A DNA stretch of 64,000 bases from NCBI RefSeq assembly GCF_003474435.1, contig NZ_QRNF01000012.1, positions 24,397 to 88,396 on the forward strand. The letters are read 5' to 3'. The notes beneath the pieces are model-generated. The model worked only from the letters and a program-made list of their open reading frames with translations, was not told where the DNA came from and made no database searches. Below are positions 24,710-33,483 of this stretch, in pieces (the stretch's first letter is position 1; every line of letters starts with the position of its first letter). A program made the translations under genes and the position numbers. The stretch comes from Ruminococcus sp. AF46-10NS (lineage in GTDB: Bacteria; Bacillota; Clostridia; Lachnospirales; Lachnospiraceae).

Positions 24710-27700
24710 CTACATATTCTCCAGAATCTGTTTCACCAGCTGCCGTGATTCCATAGGCTTTGCGATATGACCGTTCATACCTGATCTGCTGCATTCATCC
24801 ACACATTCCTGTGCAGTCTGGGCAGTCATTGCCAGAATGATGACCTTCTGCGCATCCGGACGGTTCATGGCACGGATAGTCTTTGCCGCCTGAATTCCAT
24901 CCATCACCGGCATCATCACATCCATAAGGATCACAGCGAACTCACCTTTGGCAGATGCCTGGAATTTTTCCACGGCTTCCTTTCCGTTCCATGCTTTCTC
25001 AACAGCTGCTCCATGCTCTGTAAGATAAAATTCTGCAATCTCCATATTGATCTCGTTATCCTCGACCAGGAGAATCTTTTTCCCGGAAAGTGCTTTTCCA
25101 TCGGGAAGAATATCTTTTTTCATGATCTGGTTTTTCTCTTTATCGATCAGGAAAGGAAGGCGGAATGTAAAAGTTGTTCCGACACCAAGAGTACTCTCCA
25201 CTTCAATAGTTCCCTGCATCTGTTCAATAAGCTTCTTCACAATAGACATTCCAAGACCGGTTCCGCGATACTGTGTCCTTGCACCGTTCTCTTCCTGATT
25301 AAACGGCATGAACAGCTTATTTTTTACAAATTCTTCACTCATACCGATTCCGGTGTCTGTAATCCTGAATTCATATACAGCATTTATCCCGTCACTGGAG
25401 ATCTCTTCGATATAAGTTTCTACTGTACCGCCCGGCTTATTATACTTAACAGAATTGCTCAGAAAATTCAGCATGATCCTCTGAAGCTGAAGAGCATCTC
25501 CCACAAGCGCAGTATGTTTCACATATCCTCTGCGTCTGCGGTGGATCATTCCTGTTTCCACCATCTGTGCATCGATCAGTAATGCCACTTCATTAGCCAG
25601 TGTTTCCAGATCAAACGGCTCCTGTTTCAGCTTACAGTTGCCTGATTCCAGCTTGCTCATATCCAGCACATCATTGACAAGTGCCAGAAGATGACTGGCA
25701 GAAAGCTCCAGCTTTCGGAGACTGTCATCCATTTTTTCTGCATCATTCCTGTTCTTCTGTATGATATTCAGCATTCCCATAATACCGTTGATCGGTGTAC
25801 GGATATCATGGCTCATACGGTTCATGAATTCTGTTTTCGCCTTACTTGCAGAATCTGCTTTTTCAAAAGCCTCCTGCAGACGTTCATTCTCCTGCTGTTC
25901 CTGTTCATGAAAAGCCGATGTGTTCTTGAACAGTATAATGCCATGTACAACGATCTGTTCTCTGCCCGTACAACTGTCATAAAGCGTATCCCTTGACATG
26001 AGCACAGTCTTCTGCAGCCATACAAAGCTTCCATCCTCGCTTTTCTTCCGAAATTCCACTATAATCTGCTTTGCGCCTGTCTCGAAACGTTCCAGAAGTT
26101 TCTCCGCAGAATCCACAATACGGTAATTCTCCAGTGTTTCATCGGTAATCTGACTGCGTTTTTCTTCACAGTATTCATTATAGGAGCACGGAAGCTCCAG
26201 CTCATCCAGAAATTTCAGTATCCCTTTCTGATAAAAAACCTGCTCCATCCTGTCCTCAGTGAGATTTACCATGTAACCCGCCTCTGCAGTTTCCAGGAGA
26301 GCGTCCGCATAATTGCTATTCTCCACAATAGACTGACGAAGTTGCTCATAATATCGGGTAAGCCTCACCTTCTCACTGACTGCTTTCTCCTCACAATTCT
26401 GGAAATCTTCAAATCCCAGTGCAAAATGGTGGAGCCGTCCATCCTCTGCGCCATTAATAAAAAGTATGGTCATTTTTCCATATTGTACTTTATCCTGTTT
26501 ATGGTACTGATACGGAATCTCGATCTTTCCGGCTGACTCTGTAAGATTCTCATCCAGATAAGATATCTGCAGCTTTTCCCTGAGTGATCTTCTTGTTTCC
26601 CCTGAAGAAAATTCCTCCACGATCTGCTCTACAGCGCCGGAATAGCTGCCGTCCTCTGCAAGGATAAAATCTGCTCCCGCCCGGAGGGTTCTGTATTCAT
26701 CCAGTCTGGCATTGCAGTACAGGCATGCGGAAAAATCATAGCCCTGAAATTTCAGGCGGTCACGGATCTCCTGATCAACCTTCTGCCGGTCTGCTGCCTC
26801 CTGCAGCTTCGCCCGGTTCTTGTCAATGTACATATTTTTGTCCGCATAGCGGAAAAGATCTCTCAGCGTACTTCCCTCAAAATCCACCATACTGGCGTAT
26901 CCGGCTGCATAGCTGATAGGCATCTCCGGATGTCTTCTGGAATATTCATCTGTATGCTTCCGGATCCCCTGCAGACAATCCCGGATTCCCTGATCATCCA
27001 GGCCTTTCAGCACGGCAATAAACTCATCGCCTCCGTCGCGTCCCACAAAATGTTCTCTCGGGACAGCTTCACGAAGAAGGATGGCAAAAGACCGGATGTA
27101 CTCATCACCTTTCTCATGTCCCAGGTTATTGTTAATGGTTCTGAGATTATTAAGGTCAAAAACGCAGACCGCAATGTTTTGTTGTCCTTCGGCATCTGAT
27201 GTTTCCGTACCATCCAGGATCTCTTCACATTTATTCTTGTTTGGAAGTCCCGTTGCTTCATCCAGATAGACTTTCTTCTGAAGAATCCTGTTCTGAGCTG
27301 CAAAACGGAGAGCCCGGATCAGTTCCCCTGCGATCAGGATGATCAGTCCCACGATATCCACGATAACGATCTTCTCCAGCCGATCCAGCGAGGTGGCTTT
27401 TTTCTGGGAATAGTCTTCTGCCAGGCCGGTAGCCTCGTCACAGATATGGAAAAACTTCTCGCTCATAGATATGATATCTGTATTCTCATATCCCTTCTCA
27501 CGGACAAGATCTATCTCCTGTGTCAGTTTCTGGAAATACTCATTCAGTTCAACCATCTTGTTCTGGAATGCATTGTCATCCAGACGCACAAAATTCAGTT
27601 CATCACTACCGTTTTGAAGTCCGTTTATATAAGAAGCAATGATACCGCGCATCTTATCCTGCGGCTGTCCTGCATTCTCCAGCTTTACCATTCTCTGAGT

Positions 27701-27871
27701 TCCGCCACGCACAAATCCTGTATAATTGACAATACGTGCAGTTCCCTGGATCTGTCCAACCATGATCATAATACTGAAAAACAGCACAATCAATATCATC
27801 GTCAGCACTATCATACCGAAACGCATGATATATGACAGATTTTTGTTTGAACCTTTCTTTGCGTGTTTCAT
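24710..27871 (-). CDS. GGDEF-containing hybrid sensor histidine kinase
   Basis: A 1053-residue membrane signalling protein with an unusual domain chain. Residues 15-40 and about 170-190 are membrane segments (IVLTMILIVLFFSIMIMV; VIVDIVGLIILIAGELI) around an extracytoplasmic sensor. A GGDEF domain follows (YLDEATGLPNKNKC, active-site GRDGGDEF near residue 283), so cyclic-di-GMP synthesis is possible. PAS-like regions occupy about 350-660. The kinase has the H box FMNRMSHDIRTPINGIMGML near residue 700 and the ATP lid GTGLGMSIVKKL. The C-terminus is a receiver domain (VEDNEINMEIA, phospho-Asp in LMDVMMPVMDG). It is monocistronic. It may join phosphorelay and second-messenger output in one chain. 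Confidence 0.9.
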   Translation of the reverse strand: MKHAKKGSNKNLSYIMRFGMIVLTMILIVLFFSIMIMVGQIQGTARIVNYTGFVRGGTQRMVKLENAGQPQDKMRGIIASYINGLQNGSDELNFVRLDDNAFQNKMVELNEYFQKLTQEIDLVREKGYENTDIISMSEKFFHICDEATGLAEDYSQKKATSLDRLEKIVIVDIVGLIILIAGELIRALRFAAQNRILQKKVYLDEATGLPNKNKCEEILDGTETSDAEGQQNIAVCVFDLNNLRTINNNLGHEKGDEYIRSFAILLREAVPREHFVGRDGGDEFIAVLKGLDDQGIRDCLQGIRKHTDEYSRRHPEMPISYAAGYASMVDFEGSTLRDLFRYADKNMYIDKNRAKLQEAADRQKVDQEIRDRLKFQGYDFSACLYCNARLDEYRTLRAGADFILAEDGSYSGAVEQIVEEFSSGETRRSLREKLQISYLDENLTESAGKIEIPYQYHKQDKVQYGKMTILFINGAEDGRLHHFALGFEDFQNCEEKAVSEKVRLTRYYEQLRQSIVENSNYADALLETAEAGYMVNLTEDRMEQVFYQKGILKFLDELELPCSYNEYCEEKRSQITDETLENYRIVDSAEKLLERFETGAKQIIVEFRKKSEDGSFVWLQKTVLMSRDTLYDSCTGREQIVVHGIILFKNTSAFHEQEQQENERLQEAFEKADSASKAKTEFMNRMSHDIRTPINGIMGMLNIIQKNRNDAEKMDDSLRKLELSASHLLALVNDVLDMSKLESGNCKLKQEPFDLETLANEVALLIDAQMVETGMIHRRRRGYVKHTALVGDALQLQRIMLNFLSNSVKYNKPGGTVETYIEEISSDGINAVYEFRITDTGIGMSEEFVKNKLFMPFNQEENGARTQYRGTGLGMSIVKKLIEQMQGTIEVESTLGVGTTFTFRLPFLIDKEKNQIMKKDILPDGKALSGKKILLVEDNEINMEIAEFYLTEHGAAVEKAWNGKEAVEKFQASAKGEFAVILMDVMMPVMDGIQAAKTIRAMNRPDAQKVIILAMTAQTAQECVDECSRSGMNGHIAKPMESRQLVKQILENM

Positions 27872-28005
27872 TGAAATTTTCGCTCCGTTATATAATTTTC
27901 TTCTTTTTCTGATGTTCCCATTTTAGCTGTAACCCGAACTGTTTTCAACCATTTTGTCTATTTTGTTTTGGATGTTTTTTTAAACATTCATGACTTTCCG
28001 CCCGG

Positions 28006-29493
28006 TCAGTTTCCGGAATTCTCCATTACCAGAAATGATACTGTCAGATATTCTCTTTCATAAGCATTGTCCAGATTAAGGTCAAATATCTCCACTATCC
28101 TTTTCAGGCGGTACACAAGAGTATTTTTGTGCACAAAAAGCCTCTTCGCCGTAAGAACCCTGTCACGCTCGCACTGAAGATATACACGCAGGATATGATA
28201 AAAATCCGTGGATTTCAGGCTGTCATACTCTCTGAGTCTGTCAAGTGCCGGATGGATGGCAAGTCTTCTTAAAAGAGGATCCCGATACAGGGCGGTCATA
28301 TCTTCCAGTGCACAGTTATAGTAATCCTTCACTCCTTTTTCCAGTGCTTTCCTGGCCTGCTTGTACTGAATACTCATGTTCCTGATTCCTGCAAAAGGAT
28401 AACTGCAGTGCATTCGGAAGCCCAGTCTTTTCAGCATATCTGAAAAACGTTCCGGGAACTCTGTGCCATATCGATTACCGGATTCTTCAAACCTCCGTTG
28501 CTTTACCGGAACTCCACAGACAATATTCCCATTCCCGCTCTCCCCATCCTGACAAAATACGATCTCAGGAAAATAACTGCACAGGGCCCACATCTGATAT
28601 CCGTAATTCCGGCCACCTGCATCATCTTTTTCCAGGATTGCCACAACACCTGGCTGTGACGGCTCCCAGCCCTGCATCTGATAAAATGTCCGGAAACCGT
28701 TCTCATCCAGATGTCTTCCCTGAAGAAAATCCCGAAAAAGGCTCTGTACCACCGTTCCCTGCTGTTTCCCTGAATCATGGCCTGCCACAAGGCAGAGAGC
28801 CTTCTTCAAAATCTGTGCCAGATGTTTCTGATACTTTCGGAATTTTTCCTGACTGACGATCGTCAGCTGACCTGTCAGCTGATGTTCACTGTTCTCCTGA
28901 CTGATCATCATAGACCATGGATAGCTGTCTGTATATTCTTCATAAAAAATCTCACAGTCCCATTTCTGAGGAAGCATTTCCATATACTTTCCCTTCTGCA
29001 TCTGCACAAGTGAATCTACAGATAATGTACCGATATCCCAGAAATCATCCCAGTTCCGGTTGACACTGCCCTTAGGATACTGTCTGGAAAACGCAGTTAC
29101 CTGAAGACTGGTATCAGTAAAAAATACAGGCCCGAAAATATCCCTGCACGCATCTATGATCACCTGCTCCGGATTCTCCTGCTGAAAGGCCGCAAGCATG
29201 GTCTGCTCCCATTTCTGATAATAAACAAAAGCATCCATCACCATATCAAAAACATCCTCAAGTTCTTCTGTCCGAAGGCTGATAACATCCTTCCTGTGCA
29301 CCAGCAGAACCTCTTTATCCTGCGAACGCTGAAAAAAATCTCCGGTGCGACCAATATAAAGATAATCCGGATCCGGTGTCTTCTCATAGGAAAAAAGCCG
29401 GATTCCTGCAATGGTAAGTTCATCGGAAACAATGGTGGATACAGGATCATATTTTTGTATCCACTGCTCGATAATATCCATGCTCAGCTTCAT
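28006..29493 (-). CDS. PucR/CdaR-type transcriptional regulator
   Basis: A 495-residue regulator with the PucR-type C-terminal helix-turn-helix: YDSLKSTDFYHILRVYLQCE, then AKRLFVHKNTLVYRLKRIVEI near residues 440-470. The middle contains a GGDEF-like degenerate fold common to the family (QYKQARKALEKGVKDYYNC). The N-terminal half is an uncharacterised sensor region. It is transcribed away from two UroD-family methyltransferase genes with 148 bp between start codons, the usual layout for a local activator. A palindrome near its start codon may be the binding site. Effector unknown. Confidence 0.85.
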   Translation of the reverse strand: MKLSMDIIEQWIQKYDPVSTIVSDELTIAGIRLFSYEKTPDPDYLYIGRTGDFFQRSQDKEVLLVHRKDVISLRTEELEDVFDMVMDAFVYYQKWEQTMLAAFQQENPEQVIIDACRDIFGPVFFTDTSLQVTAFSRQYPKGSVNRNWDDFWDIGTLSVDSLVQMQKGKYMEMLPQKWDCEIFYEEYTDSYPWSMMISQENSEHQLTGQLTIVSQEKFRKYQKHLAQILKKALCLVAGHDSGKQQGTVVQSLFRDFLQGRHLDENGFRTFYQMQGWEPSQPGVVAILEKDDAGGRNYGYQMWALCSYFPEIVFCQDGESGNGNIVCGVPVKQRRFEESGNRYGTEFPERFSDMLKRLGFRMHCSYPFAGIRNMSIQYKQARKALEKGVKDYYNCALEDMTALYRDPLLRRLAIHPALDRLREYDSLKSTDFYHILRVYLQCERDRVLTAKRLFVHKNTLVYRLKRIVEIFDLNLDNAYEREYLTVSFLVMENSGN

Positions 29494-29503
29494 ACTCTAT
29501 ATT

Positions 29504-29521
29504 TTCGTCTGTGCAGACGAA
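29504..29521. promoter_or_regulatory. Palindrome in the divergent pucR/uroD intergenic region
   Basis: TTCGTCTG-TG-CAGACGAA is a perfect 8-bp inverted repeat, 10 bp upstream of the PucR-type gene's start and about 120 bp before the first UroD-family gene. A second weaker pair (TTCGTAT at about 29532 and ATACGAA at about 29567) lies between it and that gene. These are candidate operators for the adjacent regulator, or a leader hairpin. Confidence 0.45.
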
Positions 29522-29641
29522 TTTCCTCCTTTTTTTCTTCGTATCTGTGTTTCCCCTGGATATATACGAAAAATAATTGTCTGATATAATCAAAGTATAG
29601 TTGAAATATACAAAAAAATCAAGAAAGAGGTGTTTATTGTT

Positions 29642-30952
29642 ATGGAAGATAGAAAAAATTTCGATGCAAGTTCCTCATGGTTTGCAACCAATGTCCGTGC
29701 AGCCGAAAAGGATGCCTCTGCTGCCGAAAAATTTGCCAAACGTATCCAGCTGGTAGAGGATGCCACCGCTCTGAAAGAGCCGGAACGTATTCCGATGTGT
29801 CCGATGCTTGGTGCTCTTCCCTACAATCTGGAAGGCTCCTCTTATAAGGCTGCCATGTATGATTTTCCTGCCGCATCGGAAGCTCTGGTGAAATTCTATC
29901 AGGAATTCCAGCCGGACGCAGCCACACATACAGGTTTCACCAGCGGAAAGGCCAATGAGCTTGCCGGATCGACCATGATCGACTGGCCGGGACGCCCCGG
30001 CACCAGTGTTCCTGATTTTTCCACCCATCAGGTTATTGAGAATGAATATATGGATGACAGCGAATATCCGGAACTGCTGAAGGATTTTACAGGCTTTATG
30101 CTCCGCAAGTATATCCCGAGAGCTTTTCCTGCACTAAAGGGACTGTCTGATATCCGCTTCGTTCCGTCTATTGTGCTGAATACCACTCCGCTGGCTTCCC
30201 TTTATTCCAGACAGGCACAGGAGGCTTTTTCTCTGCTTGCAAAGATCGGTGAGGAGGATGCGAAAGCAGCTGACGCTTCCAACGCAGTTTCCAACCGTCT
30301 TGCTGACCTTGGATTCCCGCCTATGTTTACAGGTGCAGGTGAAGCTCCTTTTGATATCATCGGTGATTACTACCGTGGAACTCTGGCTACCCTTACCGAT
30401 CAGCTGGAATATCCGGATGAACTGGAAGCGGCCTGTGATCTGATGGCTGATATCCAGATTGAATCCTGGCAATATTTCCGCAGTGTCCCGCTTCCTGTGA
30501 AACGTGTTTTCTTCCCGCTTCATAAAGGTATGGATGGTTTCATGAGTCCGGAACAGTATGAGCGTATCTACTGGAAACCTCTCAAAAAATGTATGCTTGC
30601 CCTGATCGATATGGGTGTTACTCCGTATATTTACACAGAAGGCCGCTACAATACCCGTCTGGAGCAGCTGGCTGATATACCTAAAGGCAAGGTCATCTAC
30701 CATTTTGAGACTGCAGATATGGAGCGTGCAAAAAAAATCCTCGGCGGTACTGCTGCAATTTCAGGTAATCTTCCGATCTATATTCTGGAGCATGGCACAA
30801 AACAGCAGGTTATTGATGAAACAAAGAAGCTGATCGATATCTGTGCACCTGGCGGTGGATATATTTTTGACACAAATGGCTGTATTGATAATGCCAAACG
30901 TGAAAACCTGGAAGCAATGTTTGAAACCTTGTATACATATGGACATAAATAA
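29642..30952 (+). CDS. UroD-family methyltransferase-like protein (436 aa)
   Basis: A uroporphyrinogen decarboxylase-fold protein of the MtaA/MtbA-like branch; these enzymes usually move methyl groups between corrinoid proteins and a carrier, not decarboxylate porphyrins. Fold landmarks are EPERIPMCPMLGALPYNL near the start, LKKCMLALIDMGVTPYIYTE and KVIYHFETADMERAKKIL, AAISGNLPIYIL, and CAPGGGYIFDTNGCIDNAKR at the end. The ATG at 29642 is chosen; a GTG four codons upstream overlaps the AGAGG binding site. It is the first gene of a two-gene operon with a paralogue 15 bp downstream. No corrinoid protein gene is nearby, so partner and substrate are unknown. Confidence 0.8.
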   Translation: MEDRKNFDASSSWFATNVRAAEKDASAAEKFAKRIQLVEDATALKEPERIPMCPMLGALPYNLEGSSYKAAMYDFPAASEALVKFYQEFQPDAATHTGFTSGKANELAGSTMIDWPGRPGTSVPDFSTHQVIENEYMDDSEYPELLKDFTGFMLRKYIPRAFPALKGLSDIRFVPSIVLNTTPLASLYSRQAQEAFSLLAKIGEEDAKAADASNAVSNRLADLGFPPMFTGAGEAPFDIIGDYYRGTLATLTDQLEYPDELEAACDLMADIQIESWQYFRSVPLPVKRVFFPLHKGMDGFMSPEQYERIYWKPLKKCMLALIDMGVTPYIYTEGRYNTRLEQLADIPKGKVIYHFETADMERAKKILGGTAAISGNLPIYILEHGTKQQVIDETKKLIDICAPGGGYIFDTNGCIDNAKRENLEAMFETLYTYGHK

Positions 30953-30966
30953 AGGAGGCGTTTCTT

Positions 30967-31962
30967 ATGCTTACAATTCGTGAAAACTTTATGGAAACTA
31001 TCAGGGGCGGTCATCCGGATCGTTTTGTAAAACAGTATGAATACCAGGAATGGATCAATGACCCTCTGTTTCCGATCTATTTCGGAAATATCATTCCCGG
31101 CGGTGAATGGGTGAATGGCTGGGGTGTGAAGAATAAATTCCCGGCTGGTGTTCCCGGACCCTTCCCATGCTGTGAGGGTGATGATAAGGTCTGCAAGGAT
31201 GTTGCCAACTGGCGTGAGTATGTGAAGGCTCCCAATCTTGTTCTCCCACCGGAAGCATGGAAGGACTGTATTGAACAGGTTTCCCATATTGACCGGAAAG
31301 AGAAATTCGTCACTGCCAAAGTCTTCTGCGGTATTTTTGAGAAGCTCCATTATCTGATGGGTATGGAAGATGCCATGATCAATTTCTATGATGAGCCGGA
31401 GGCTATGCATGAGCTGATTGATTATCTTACTGACTGGGAGATCACTCTTGCAGAAGAGACTATTAAGTATGTTCATCCGGATGCTCTTTTCCACCATGAT
31501 GACTGGGGCAGCCAGAGAAGTCTGTTTATCTCCAGGGAAATGTTCGATGAATTTCTTCTTCCTGCATACAAGAAAATCTACGGTTACTGGAAGGCTCATG
31601 GTGTTGAGGTCATCATCCATCATTCAGATTCTTATGCTGCGGATCTTGTTCCTGAGATGATCGAGATGGGTATTGATGTTTTCCAGGGTGCTGTTGGAAC
31701 TAACAACATTCCGGAGCTTATCAGGAAATACGGCGGACAGATTACTATCATGGGCGGTCTTGACAATGGCATTTATGATCGAGCAGACTGGACTCGCGAG
31801 AAAGTGCGTGCAGGCCTGAAAGAGCTTCTGGAAGCTTCCGGCCCGCGCTACATCATCCCCGGCCTGACCATGGGCGGCCCCGAGACAACATATCCAGGAC
31901 TTTATGAGGCTGTTTCCGAGGTTGTTGGGGAGTTTGATGAGGTTTATTTTCCGTTGAAATGA
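30967..31962 (+). CDS. UroD-family methyltransferase-like protein (331 aa)
   Basis: A second UroD-fold protein, shorter than its neighbour. Visible motifs: DALFHHDDWGSQRSLFIS near residue 175, HGVEVIIHHSDSYAADLVPE (the His-rich zinc-binding position of MtaA-like enzymes), DVFQGAVGTNNIPELIRKYG, IMGGLDNGIYD and PGLTMGGPETTYPGLYEAV. AAAGGAGG lies just before the ATG. It is cotranscribed with the upstream paralogue and shares control by the divergent PucR-type regulator. The pair could act on methylated substrates such as methoxylated aromatics or glycine betaine-like compounds, but nothing here fixes the substrate. Confidence 0.82.
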   Translation: MLTIRENFMETIRGGHPDRFVKQYEYQEWINDPLFPIYFGNIIPGGEWVNGWGVKNKFPAGVPGPFPCCEGDDKVCKDVANWREYVKAPNLVLPPEAWKDCIEQVSHIDRKEKFVTAKVFCGIFEKLHYLMGMEDAMINFYDEPEAMHELIDYLTDWEITLAEETIKYVHPDALFHHDDWGSQRSLFISREMFDEFLLPAYKKIYGYWKAHGVEVIIHHSDSYAADLVPEMIEMGIDVFQGAVGTNNIPELIRKYGGQITIMGGLDNGIYDRADWTREKVRAGLKELLEASGPRYIIPGLTMGGPETTYPGLYEAVSEVVGEFDEVYFPLK

Positions 31963-32151
31963 AAATCTTAAAACAACTAAACAAAGTGTTTGTCTATTTC
32001 CAAACATATTTGTTAATTTTGTGTTATTTTCGTGAATAATATTGTCATTTTATATGTTTTTTATTGCTTTATATATAATCCAGATTTATAATAAAAGATA
32101 CAAAAAAGTACGAAAAATCCTACATGGAAATAAAATTCTGGAGGGAATATT

Positions 32152-32673
32152 ATGAACGAAGAACTTTTTAATGAAGCGTCAAGATCCAATGTCCTTTCTA
32201 AGAAGCTGATAGATCAGCTGCAGGAGAGCATGAGCTACAGCAGCATTTCCTTTATCAACTGGACGATCGAAGTTCTGAAACTGTTGAAAGCCCGTATTGA
32301 ACGCGGAGATAAGCTCACAGATGAAACCACAGGTGTTACCTATGATCTTCAGTCTTTCCGTAAATTTGTGGAGGATAATTTCTCTGATTACATTACAGGC
32401 CAGGTATTTGCAGTATCCTTCAGAGCGCAGAAGATCTACTTCTCCCTGGAGTCCTGTCCGGGCGGCTACAACCTTATCATGGCAGATGATGGCAACCAGA
32501 AGACCTACCGCTGGATCTCCAGCCTCAGTAAACGTTTCTCACTGGTAGAAATGATCGCTACAGGAATCGTATATGTCAAAGATAACCGCACAGATACCTA
32601 TCAGCCTTTCATCTCTGAGAATGGTAAATACTGTAAATATAATAAAGACACAGGAATGATCGTGGAACTGTAA
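32152..32673 (+). CDS. Uncharacterised protein (173 aa)
   Basis: A soluble 173-residue protein starting MNEELFNEASRSNVLSKKLI, with the ribosome binding site CTGGAGGGAA. The N-terminal half is helical (QLQESMSYSSISFINWTIEV, LKLLKARIERGDKLTDE). The C-terminal half is beta-rich with repeated aromatic residues (GNQKTYRWISSLSKRFSL). No known domain is recognised. It is monocistronic with a strong terminator. The 189 bp upstream are AT-rich and contain TATAAT at about 32081-32086. Confidence 0.55.
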   Translation: MNEELFNEASRSNVLSKKLIDQLQESMSYSSISFINWTIEVLKLLKARIERGDKLTDETTGVTYDLQSFRKFVEDNFSDYITGQVFAVSFRAQKIYFSLESCPGGYNLIMADDGNQKTYRWISSLSKRFSLVEMIATGIVYVKDNRTDTYQPFISENGKYCKYNKDTGMIVEL

Positions 32674-32681
32674 TTAACAGA

Positions 32682-32720
32682 CAGGGGAATCTGCACATGG
32701 CAGATTCCCCTGAAATTTTT
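32682..32720 (+). terminator. Strong terminator after the 173-residue gene
   Basis: CAGGGGAATCTGC and GCAGATTCCCCTG form a perfect 13-bp stem with a 5-base loop (32682-32712), followed by AAATTTTT. It lies just before the stop of the convergent Nudix gene and may serve both directions. Confidence 0.9.
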
Positions 32721-32721
32721 C

Positions 32722-33333
32722 TCAGATCTCCTTCAGAAAATCAAACGGCTCTTCATCTTTCAAAAAGTGCATAAGCATATATGCACACATAATAGCCACT
32801 CTTTCTTCCTTCAGGATTCTTCGTACTTCATCTCTGTCGGCGATGATAACTTCGATTTCTTCGCTGTCTTCCTGGGCTGCTGCGCTAATCTCACCACTAG
32901 CGTAGCCATAGACGGTTGCGCAGGATTCATCTGTCATTCCGATGGTTGTGAAATACGGCTTCTCAAAAGCTTCTGCAACCTTGATCGGCTCAAGCTTCAG
33001 GCCTGTCTCCTCGTAAAGCTCTCTGGCTGCGCCCTCATGAAAATCTTCCCCTGGTTCCACCAGACCTGCCGGAAACTCATAAATATACCCACCGATAGTA
33101 TAACGATACTGGCGGATCAGAACTACCTTGTCATGCTTCTCTCCATAAACACTGTAAATAATCACACCATCCGGATTATTTTCCCCTGTGGAAAGCTTCA
33201 TATCTTCCACATCCTTCGCTCTGGAAGCCACAAAATACGAAACCGGTGTATTGTGAACACTGGTTGCATCCACTCCGTAAAGATTCACGAATTTATTATC
33301 TGTAAGTTTTTTTACACTGTTGATCTCACCCAT
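32722..33333 (-). CDS. Nudix hydrolase (ADP-ribose pyrophosphatase-like)
   Basis: A 203-residue hydrolase of nucleoside diphosphates linked to X. The Nudix box is complete: GLVEPGEDFHEGAARELYEE continuing TGL, with the catalytic REL..EE..G pattern near residue 105. The preceding VVLIRQYRYTIGGYIYEFPA resembles ADP-ribose and nucleotide-sugar pyrophosphatases. The ATG at 33331-33333 is preferred over the longer frame because AAGGAG precedes it. It is divergent from the MATE gene at 33484 with 150 bp between. Confidence 0.88.
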   Translation of the reverse strand: MGEINSVKKLTDNKFVNLYGVDATSVHNTPVSYFVASRAKDVEDMKLSTGENNPDGVIIYSVYGEKHDKVVLIRQYRYTIGGYIYEFPAGLVEPGEDFHEGAARELYEETGLKLEPIKVAEAFEKPYFTTIGMTDESCATVYGYASGEISAAAQEDSEEIEVIIADRDEVRRILKEERVAIMCAYMLMHFLKDEEPFDFLKEI

Positions 33334-33483
33334 CTCAGAAAAACTCCTTCCAAAATATTCTCTTTTACAACATAGCCTCATAAACACATTGTAGTCCATC
33401 CCACACAAAAGGTCAATTTTTATGCTTTCACCAAATCGCAAAAAATGCTATAATCAATCATTATTCAGAAAGAAGGAAAAACA

